From Saezia sanguinis (GTDB taxonomy: Bacteria > Pseudomonadota > Gammaproteobacteria > Burkholderiales > Burkholderiaceae_C), in the NCBI RefSeq assembly GCF_003991585.1, contig NZ_PQSP01000003.1:1-64000 (forward strand): a stretch of DNA of 64,000 nucleotides, given 5' to 3'. The number at the start of each line of letters is the position of its first letter. Positions within the stretch are counted from its first letter, which is position 1. The position numbers were made by a program, and so were the translations under genes. Below, piece after piece: positions 27,366-36,000 of the stretch. The notes below the pieces were generated by a model that was given only the letters and a program-made list of their open reading frames with translations, was not told where the DNA came from and did not search any database.

Positions 27366-28247
27366 TTAACGCAAATAGGTCTCGGTGATGCCCGGCCTGA
27401 AATGTCCCATCTCCTGACTGACCGTTTCCAGTGCCTGCTCCCGGTTTAAATGGTGGTTGACCTGTAACTCTATCATGCGTTGCTGTGCATAGCTGTGGCG
27501 CAGCCCATGTGCACCATGCGACCAGCCCAATGCACGATTGGACGCTGCTGTAAATGAGCTTGACCAGCGGTTGCCGCCGTTGACGTCATAGTGCTGCTGA
27601 TAGTGAATATGGCGGTCTGTGATGGTTCTGGGTGCTTCCAGCCTTATTGCTTCAAGTCGCTGCACCAGATGTTCAGACAGCATCACTTCACGCACAAGGC
27701 CGCCTTTGCCGTGTACGGTGTAAAGGATTCCTTCTCTGCCTTCAAATTTTGAATCCAGTGCAGGACGTTCATCTGCTGCTCTTTCTGTCGCTGGCCGAAG
27801 TGTGAGGAGTTCATGCGCTCTTAATCCTGCGCTGTAGGCTAGCTCTGTTGCCAGTGCATTCCTCTGTGTCTGGGCTTCGCTGATGAGCTCCACCTGTGCA
27901 GGAGTGTACGCTCTGGAATGAAGTATCTGCTGGTGTTCAGACTTGATGACAGGCAGGCGTTGGTCTGGTTCCAGTTGATGCGTGACATGCTGCATCATGG
28001 CTTGTATGGCCTGCCGCTGTGTATCCAGTGCTTTCTGGCCTATTTCTTCTCCCCGGTATTCAAGGTAGTGCAATGCAGTTTGTGGCGTTAACTGGCGCAG
28101 GCTGATACGTTGATCTACGCAGTATTGCGCTACCTGGGTCAATGCCTGCTCGTAATTGCGTACGGTACCTACTGAACGTATGACTGTGCCTTGGAGTTGT
28201 TTCATGACCGATGCGGCCTGTCTGGCTGCACCGGCAAACTTAGCCAT
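27366..28247 (-). CDS. Tyrosine recombinase/integrase (second, ICE-like), 293 aa
   Basis: Residues about 15-105 form an SAM-like core-binding domain (TVRNYEQALTQVAQYC). The catalytic part has Arg in YSAGLRAHELLTL, the HGKGG loop, HGLRHSYAQQRM, a later GHFRPG histidine and the terminal tyrosine in ITETYLR, only two residues from the end. Its ATG overlaps the end of the small HTH gene by 8 bp, so the two are coupled. Its last 52 bp are duplicated at 13868-13919. It probably mobilised a separate element nested in the island. Confidence 0.88.
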   Translation of the reverse strand: MAKFAGAARQAASVMKQLQGTVIRSVGTVRNYEQALTQVAQYCVDQRISLRQLTPQTALHYLEYRGEEIGQKALDTQRQAIQAMMQHVTHQLEPDQRLPVIKSEHQQILHSRAYTPAQVELISEAQTQRNALATELAYSAGLRAHELLTLRPATERAADERPALDSKFEGREGILYTVHGKGGLVREVMLSEHLVQRLEAIRLEAPRTITDRHIHYQQHYDVNGGNRWSSSFTAASNRALGWSHGAHGLRHSYAQQRMIELQVNHHLNREQALETVSQEMGHFRPGITETYLR

Positions 28248-28464
28248 TGTGCTTTGCCAGCCACCGGCTGATGGTGCTGTGGGCTACTGTGATTTTGTGT
28301 TTTTGCAACCAGCGCTGCAGATCGGCTACAGTGGCCCCCTGCGCATGTAATGCCAACAACTGGCTGCCATAGCGCATGAGTTTGAATGTTCGCGGCTTGC
28401 GCATGGCACGCTTGTGGCCTTTTAAGCTGGCAACTTCTGCCTGTGGGTTAAATTCGCTTATCAC
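28240..28464 (-). CDS. Small HTH protein coupled to integrase, 74 aa
   Basis: It is short and basic with an HTH-like C-terminus (VADLQRWLQKHKITVAHSTISRWLAKHNG), resembling the DNA-binding end of resolvase-type proteins. It overlaps the integrase start by 8 bp, so it is made from the same transcript. Likely role: accessory DNA-binding factor or directionality control for the integrase (inference). No exact family name recognised. Confidence 0.65.
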   Translation of the reverse strand: MISEFNPQAEVASLKGHKRAMRKPRTFKLMRYGSQLLALHAQGATVADLQRWLQKHKITVAHSTISRWLAKHNG

Positions 28465-28684
28465 TGCACCATCGAGATTAAAAAAGGAAAGAGCAAAGGA
28501 AAAAACAAATAAATTTGTAAGAACATCTGACCTTTTCAGGTTCAGCGGCCTGAGCCTGTTTGCCCCTGTTTCACCTTGACGCGGTGCGGCTCGGACTAAT
28601 CTCGCCTGTGACGTGTGTATGTGTGTTGTTCTCCTTATAGAGTTGATGAAGTAAAAGGATTATCCAGCTAAATTTTCTTTAGCC

Positions 28685-28784
28685 AAGTGCTTCAGGGATA
28701 TGCACTTCCTGGGTTCCAGCCATTCAACGAATGACCACGTACTTCAAGGAGATGTACGCCTGGGCATGTGTGTCCTACGGACAC
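28685..28784. promoter_or_regulatory. Structured repeat region: three short hairpins, possible 5'-UTR RNA
   Basis: Three hairpins lie in a row: AAGTGC/GCACTT (28685-28707, loop around TTCAGGGAT), CGTAC/GTACG (28738-28758, loop around TTCAAGGAGAT) and GTGTCC/GGACAC (28770-28784). The first two share a TTCARGGA loop and a downstream CCTGGG, so they are duplicated units. On the minus strand the region would lie about 220 nt upstream of the HTH-integrase operon, as a 5' UTR structure like the radC-type RNAs of mobile elements (a guess). On the plus strand the AGGA loops resemble CsrA/RsmA sites. The remaining parts of 28465-29236 show no supported gene. Confidence 0.45.
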
Positions 28785-29236
28785 TGAACATGATTGAAAT
28801 TTTACAGCTTATTTAGCCTTAAAAACCAGGTAAATAGAGGGTTTCAGGAAAGTGCACAACAGTGGACGTCAGTGCATGAGAAACCCAATGCAACACAAGG
28901 TTACTTGTGCGCAGTTTTTGAATTTCATGAATGCGCTCATGTGGATTTGTAAACATTCGGCAAAGCCGAGTGCCCCCAAAATCTCCACACCATGGTTTGA
29001 CGGTTTTCTTTTTTCAAAGCAGGCTGAACCGCGAAGTGCGGAGGAAGAAACCAACCTGCAAAGTTACGCGATGGAAGTAAAGTCGTGCGTGAAATTTCAA
29101 AATGAACTCACAAGGAAAAATTTCTTATGATGAATCCTGGTGTTTTTAGGTCGCAAATCGAATTTTCAGGGCTGAAAATTTAAACTGCTTTGCCCACAGG
29201 TCGAGTTTTCACCCCCCGAAAATTCACAAAACCGCA

Positions 29237-29449
29237 TTATTTACAGGACTGGCTTTTTTGTTCCTGCATCCACTGGTCTATGTCTTTGGAGTCCCAGGCT
29301 ACCGCCCTTGCACCAATCTGGAAATTAGGCGGAAACCTGCCTTCACGGATCATCTTGTAGAGCTGGGTGCGTTTATACCCCACACGGCGCATGACCTCAG
29401 ATATGCGTAAAAAGCGTCTTTCAACTGGGAAATCCTTTGTGTTACTCAT
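29237..29449 (-). CDS. AlpA-family transcriptional regulator, 70 aa
   Basis: A compact winged-helix protein: RFLRISEVMRRVGYKRTQLYKMIREGRFPPNFQIGARAVAW followed by DIDQWM, the standard AlpA pattern. AAGGAG precedes the ATG. In cryptic prophages and islands AlpA proteins activate integrase or act as excisionase. It is not next to either integrase here, though both are in the same island. Confidence 0.88.
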   Translation of the reverse strand: MSNTKDFPVERRFLRISEVMRRVGYKRTQLYKMIREGRFPPNFQIGARAVAWDSKDIDQWMQEQKSQSCK

Positions 29450-29765
29450 TTCACTTCTCCTTAAATATGAATGTAAGAAGCAGCTTAATGAACATCCATG
29501 CCTGTTACCGCAATAAATGTGATTTTGCTCATGCAGTATTTTTTACATGAACAAAAAAGTGGTAACACAGCGGATACCGGCATGCACAGGAGATGTTTTA
29601 CTTTGAGGTGGAACAATTTCCTCAACCCTATACGCACTCCGAACCCGTGGAAAATGCCGGATGGTTACCAGGACAAACCTATGAATAGCTGTTTATTTCA
29701 CATTTTAATCACTGCATCATGCAACACTTATAACTTACCAGCGCAATGATGAGCTCAATTCACTA
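29450..29765. other. Intergenic region, nothing recognised
   Basis: About 315 bp lie between the AlpA-like gene start and the end of the immunity gene. No coding frame has a recognisable motif or a good ribosome site. It is the place where further toxin or immunity remnants of a CDI locus would be expected, but none could be identified by eye. Confidence 0.3.
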
Positions 29766-30026
29766 TTACATTAGCTTCGCTTCAGAAGCAACTTTATAAA
29801 AAATATCGGCGGCATTCTCATCTAACCCCTCTATTTCGCGAGCAGTTTGTACCCCAATAATAATTTGACTCAGCTTTGACCTGTCATTAGTTACGCCATT
29901 TTCCAAATCTATCAAATATTGGATTTGGCTATCAATTGATTGCAAGGTTATATTTTCTGGATACATAACCATTAATTTTCCACACTGATTTTGAGCTCTA
30001 AGCAGCAACTCTATTCTTTCATTCAT
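29766..30026 (-). CDS. Tsi6-like immunity protein, 86 aa
   Basis: A small helical acidic protein with the pattern YPENITLQSIDSQIQYLIDL, then DRSKLSQIIIGVQTAREIEGLDENAADIFYKV, which resembles the Tsi6 immunity family that neutralises Tse6-type NAD(P)+ glycohydrolase toxins. Its ATG overlaps the stop of the CdiA-like gene (ATGA), the expected arrangement for a toxin tip and its dedicated immunity. It has no signal peptide, so it acts in the cytoplasm. Confidence 0.75.
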   Translation of the reverse strand: MNERIELLLRAQNQCGKLMVMYPENITLQSIDSQIQYLIDLENGVTNDRSKLSQIIIGVQTAREIEGLDENAADIFYKVASEAKLM

Positions 30027-33000
30027 TTATTTGGCACTTTCAAAAATAAAGAATTATTGGGGACAAAAAATTGTACTCCACCACCTTGAGCTGAAAACGG
30101 TTTCCCAGGAATTGTCCAAGTGTCAATTATTTTTGCCGCAGTACTTTGCAAAGCAGAAATGGGTTGAGATGGAGTAAATGAGAACGGAACTCTACCCGAC
30201 GGATTAATGCCTAGCATTTCTGCTGGTGTTCCTGAATTCGCAAAGTAATTTCCGATCCTGCCATTTTGAGTATATTGAACATATAACGAACCCGGCTGTA
30301 ATTCTGTCGAGATAACAGCTTTGCTAAAATCAATGCCTTCAAGATGTCCAAGGATTCGATCCGTGTTAAAACCAGCTTGGCGATAAAAGTTATACGCTAA
30401 CTCATATCGGTAAAGTTGCTCAATATTTGAGAATCCTCTCTCGATGTAGCTCTTATTAACATTTTCTACAACCCGTCCATGTGTATTGCTAGCAGAAATT
30501 CCCCACTTTGTACTTCCAGATGATAAAGACCACAGCAATCCGGTATTGCCAGCATATGCTCCTGCCCCAGCTTTGATTTCATAAGCAATGATCCACTCGC
30601 CCAAAGTCCGGGAACCTGTCGTGGATAGCAGTGAGTTCAGTGTTGATTTACCAATTGACTGTAGCAGCCCTCCTGCTCCTATTAAATAAGCCTCTGGATA
30701 GACCGACTCCACACTACCATAAGGCGTGGTAAGCACTTTCACGTAATCATTGCGTCTGTCTTCAAACAGCGGATCAATATGCCCGTTGTTGCCGGGCAGC
30801 CAGCCCACCATTTCGTTGGCTTTTTGTTCTGATGTTGCATTGAAATATGTCTGCGTCACACCATCCCAGGTAAAAGTGTTGCCACTCCCTGTTTGTATGG
30901 GCTGGTTATAGTACGGGCTGTCTTGCAGACTTTGCAACGCATACGCAAAATTGTCATAGGTTCTTTGTACTGATGCCTGATGTTGTCCATCTGTGGGCCT
31001 TGTAATATCCAAAGACAATGCATATTCCAGCAGCGCAAAGTATTCAAGGTTCTCCTGCCCTCCCTGGTCAGATACCAACTGGCGACCAGCCATTTCATAG
31101 ATGCCGAGCCAGTAAGCGTATTGATTCTGGTCAAGTTCTCCTTGTTCGTTGGTGGCTTTCTCACGTGCCAGCTCTCTGATAAGGTCTCGTTCCTGCCGGT
31201 GCAACTGCCGGTTATTGGTATCCTGGTTGAACGCAGTGCTGGCCCCACCTTCACCCCCTGTAAGGTAACCCAGCCCCGAAGCAAGCCCAGCACCTACAGC
31301 CTCCCTGACACCCGGAGGCAGGTCGGCGGTAATGGTATTCAACTGGTCTGCCATGAGTGCACTGCTACCTGCACCAGCAGCCCCGCTCCAGTCGCCAGTC
31401 AAGCCCCCTACAACCGTGTGCGCCAGAACCCGGTACGCGCCGCCTTCGCCCCAGTTGGCTTCGATATCCTGCGCCTGAGCCAGCAGCCGGGCTTTTTCAG
31501 GGTCAGCGTCATCCAGCCGTCTGGCCTGCGCTTTCAGGGCATCCGCTTCTCGCAGCATGTTTTCCGCAAACCGGCCAACCCCCATGGCCGCCTGCTGCCC
31601 AAACGCGGCGGTGATCTCACCGCCTGCCTCCATGTTGCTCATCAACTGGTCAATGTCCCAGTTCTTTTCTATACCGTTCACACTCTGCCCGGTGCGTACA
31701 CTGTCGTTGATGGCAGCAATCGCTTCTTCAGCTGTCTGCCCGGTTCTCCTGAGTTGTTCGTCCTCGTTGGTAATGGTGATGTTACCGGTGCTGATGCCTG
31801 CGACTGTGATGCTGCTGTTGCTGCCGCTGTCACTGGTATAACCCATCATGTTGCCGCTGGGAGTACCGTTAAAGGTGCCGTTCTCGTGCATGCCGCCCTG
31901 CATGCCCGCGCTGATGGAATTACCCTTGGCGTCATAGCTGCTGGCATTGATGAGGTCGCTGGTGGTTAAGGAGCCGGTGGTGAGCGTGTTTTTGTTGTCG
32001 TCCACCGCTGCTTGCGTGCTGGCGATAATCGCCCCCTTGAGGTCGGTGTTGCCTGCAACGGTGATGTCAAAGCCGCCGTCTCCGGCCATGATACCGGCGT
32101 ATTCCTGGGCACTGATGTAGGCTCCGCTGGCACTGGATTTGCCCCCGCCAATGGAACCTCCAGCATTTTGGCCCTGCTGGGTGGATGCACTGATGCTGCT
32201 ACTGCTGCTGTGGCTGGTGTTAAAGCTACTGTCTTGCAGGGTTTCGATGTTGAGGTTGCCGCCAATGTCGGCTTTCACGGTGTTACCGGCAATCTGGCTG
32301 CCGATGATGTTGGTGTCTCCCCCGCTGATGACCGTGAGGGTGTCGCCCGCACTGACATGACTGGCAGTCCAGCTCTGCTGTGTTCCGTAGCCTGATCCGC
32401 TGGACTGGCTGGCGCTGGCACTGCCGCCCCAGCCTCCCATACCATAGCTCACACCAGCTGACCAGCTCGATGAGCTGTTTTCGCTGTATTCGGTGCTGGT
32501 GTTACTGGCAGCCCGGATATCAATCTGGTTGTTGGCAAGGAGTGTGATGTTGCCGTCCGCATTAATGTCACTACCTTGTATCAGGATGTTGCCGCCGCTG
32601 TAGGTGGGGTGCTGGTCAGTTTGTTCAGCCGTGCCGTTGTTGGTGGGCCTGCCGGTAGCAACTAAATTGATATTGCCTCCAGCGCTCATAGTAGAGCCTT
32701 TGGCAGTGTTGTCGTTTTGCAGGCTGTAGCTTTCAGCCTTGGAACTGCCGTAGCTGATGGAAAGACTGGCATCGGGCTTTTGGGGTTCGCCATTGATGCT
32801 TTCTCTCATCACATCCTGGATACCGCCCATGGTGTTGTAGGCGTTAAAGGCAACAGCCCCGCCTGCCAGGGCCTGCATGCGTGAATCATCGGTACGGTCA
32901 GCGGTTTCGGCCATGTTCTGCGCAAACTGCGCAGTGGACATGAGCGAAGAGCTCAAGCCAATGGAGACTGAACTCTGGCTGGATTTGTAGGTGTTTTCTT

Positions 33001-36000
33001 CTCTGCGGGTTTGCCGGGCTTCGACCACATTGATGTCCTGCGCCACCACATTGATATCACCCTGACGGGCAATGACGTCGCTGCCCACCTGGTTGTAGGT
33101 GCCCTGCTGGGCGAGTATATTGACATTGCCTTGCAGGCTGCCCACCGTGCTGCCTACGGCGCGCTGTTCATCGATGGTCTGGGTGGTGGTGGTCTGCTGG
33201 CTGCCTACTGTAAAGGAGCTGACGTTGCTGCTGAGCACGCCGGTTTCGGTGGTGTGTTCGTAATGGTATTCGTGGCTGTTGGCAGTTCCTGCGATGATGT
33301 TGATGTTGCCTGCTTCAGAAATGAGGTTGACGTCATTCGTGGCAACGACACTGGAAGCCTGGATGGTGGTGTCACTCCGGCTTTGCAGGTTGATTTGCTC
33401 AGCACTCAAGGTGGAGCCGACCTGATCGTTCTGGCTGTATATATCTATATTGTGTTGCGTACCACTGCTCAAGCCCCCGGTGACATTGCGGGTGACCGAG
33501 AAACCGTCACTGTGGTAACTGTCCCCGGCTTCGATGTGTATGGTGTCGGCTATGGCATTAATGGTACCGGTATCACTTTGGATGCCGGAAGCTCGGGTAT
33601 GCAGGGTGTCTCCTGCGATGAGGTTGATGTCGCCCGTGCCCTGTATCTGGCTGCCGGCCTCAAGACGGTTTTCATCATTGCGCCAGTTTTTGGCGTCAAA
33701 CAGGGTGAGGTGGCTTTGTTCGGTATCAACCGTGCCGATGTCGATGTTGCGCCCGGCAGCTAAGGTGGTCACACCACCTCTGGTGGCGGTTTGTGTTTCG
33801 CCTTCGGCGGTGGTGGAAACGGTGGCGTCATTGCCAATGTAGCCTGCTCGCAGGTTGATGTCGCGCCCGGCACTCAGCAGGATCTGGCCCCGGTTGCTGC
33901 CGGAGGGCTCAGTGGTACTGGTATCGGTCGCTGTGTCGGTCGCGGTATCAGTTGTTGTGTCGGTTGTGATGTCCGTTGTTGTATTGGTCGATGCTCTGCT
34001 GGACTGGGCACTGTAGGCTGCCGGTTGTTCTTCTGGTGGCGGGTCAATATCTGCTGGCTGCCCGGAGGTCAGGACTTCCCGACCACTGAGGTACACGCTG
34101 GCGACGTTGCTGACGCCGTGTACACGCCCCATCGCGTCTTTACCGTCTGCAGTGGTGGAGATGATGTTGATGTCTCTGGCAGCAGCCAGGGTGATAGAGT
34201 TATCTCCCGAGATGGCCCCGCCAATGTTATCGATGTCAGTAGCTGATCTTAAGACGACATCACCGCCGTGCAACTGGCCTACTTTGTTTTGCAGATAGGC
34301 CACATCGACAAACAGGCCTTCGCGCCCGGCGATGGTGGCATTGTTGTTCAAGGTAACAGGGTTGCCGTCCTGTCCGGTGATATAAACGTTGTTGGCGCTG
34401 ATCAGCGAGCCGCCAGCGGTGATCATCGCGGTGCTGGCACGGGTGTAAAGCTGGGGTACGAGTACGGTTTCTGTCGTGCCGTCGGGCAAGGTGACTTCGG
34501 CGCTGACCAGCCACACGATGTCGCCGGTGAGTTGCGCCATCTGCTCGGCGGTGAGTGCCACACCCACGGTGAGGTTGTAGGTTTGAGCAAATTCAACACC
34601 TGCATTCATCAGCGCCTGGTATTGTGCTTCATCACTGAGGTAGCCTGCCAAATAACGATAGCCGGTAAGCTGGCCGATCTGTTCGCGGATCAGTTGTTGT
34701 TCGTAGAATCCGTCGCCCAGGCGCTTTTGCGTGGCAGCCGGATCGAGCCCCAAAGCACTGAGCATGTAGTCTGAAGTGAGCCAGGTGCCATAGCTGGCAA
34801 ACCGGGGGTCGGCCTCAATCAGGTAGTTTTTGTTGCTACCGGGGTTGATCTGGTACAGGCTGCTCGCGGGGATGCGGATGTTGGGCCGGGCGGCGTGTAT
34901 CAGGTCACCACCCGGGAGTTGTACTGTGCCAACCTGGGTACCACTACCCTGGGGTGTGGTGTTTGGCTGCGGGGTGGCGACGACCAGGGTGGTTTCGGTG
35001 ACGGGCAGGGTGACATCCAGCGGGGTATGGTTCCAGCGCCGTTCGTCATCTCCCCCGTTACTCTGGCGGATGTAGCTGTAGCTGGAGAAGCCGTGGTGGC
35101 GCGTGGTGTCCTGGCTTTTGGCGTCAATTGTCTCTACGTTGCCCGTGGTGACAATGGTGCTGCCTGCGGTGATACGGCTTTTGTCGTTGACGAGGTTGCC
35201 ATCCAGCAGCATGCTGCCCCCGGCGCTGATTTGTCCGGGGTTGCTCGCGGTAACGACACTGTGGCTGCCCAGGATGTCGTAACCCTCGACATAGAATTCG
35301 CTGGTGGTGTTAAAGCCGTTTTGCATGTAGTCCTGCAATTCGGCATTGAGTTGCTGGTACTGGGCGAGGTTGCGGTCTTTCCACGGTTGCAGTTCAGCCA
35401 GGTATGCGTTGTACTGGCGCTGCTGCCCGGCATCACACGGGTGCCCTTGCGCACAGATAAAGCCGGGGTGTTCGGGCATGGGGGCGTCAGGCGCCTGCAC
35501 CCCGAAGAGCGCCCAGTACGGCGAGTCGTAGTCGTAGTTAATCTGTTCAGGGATGGTGGTGATGTTCTCCATGTCGTAGCGTTCGGGCACATACGCGGCA
35601 ACAGTCGGAGCATAGTCCATGCCGTTTGCCGGGCCGAAGATGTCCAGCGGATACTGGCTGGAGGGCAGTACCAGTGTATAGCGGGTGTCGGTGCCGCCAA
35701 AGTCCGATACCAGTTTGGAGAGTATTTGGGCGGATGTGTAGTTGGCCAGGTCGTCTGCGGTGATGGCTTTGAGCGAGCGATCTGCGCTATCGTAGATGAG
35801 GATTTCGTCAAACCCGTAACGATCCCCATTACCCAGGATAAAGGTGAGTACGGCACCCACTTTCTGCTCGGCGCTCATCTGCGAGGCAAATGCGGTGTTG
35901 CGGTTCTCGATGCTGCCCGCAGTAATCTGCATGTCGCCCAGAGTTTCGATCACAGCCCCGTCGTTGTAGACCAGGTCAGCGCTGCCTTGGGCAATGTGGT

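Noticed and set aside
28852..29130. 92-codon plus-strand frame upstream of AlpA
   Set aside because: Composition and lack of any motif or ribosome site suggest chance.
29498..29749. 83-codon plus-strand frame between AlpA and immunity genes
   Set aside because: No motif; cysteine- and histidine-rich random look.
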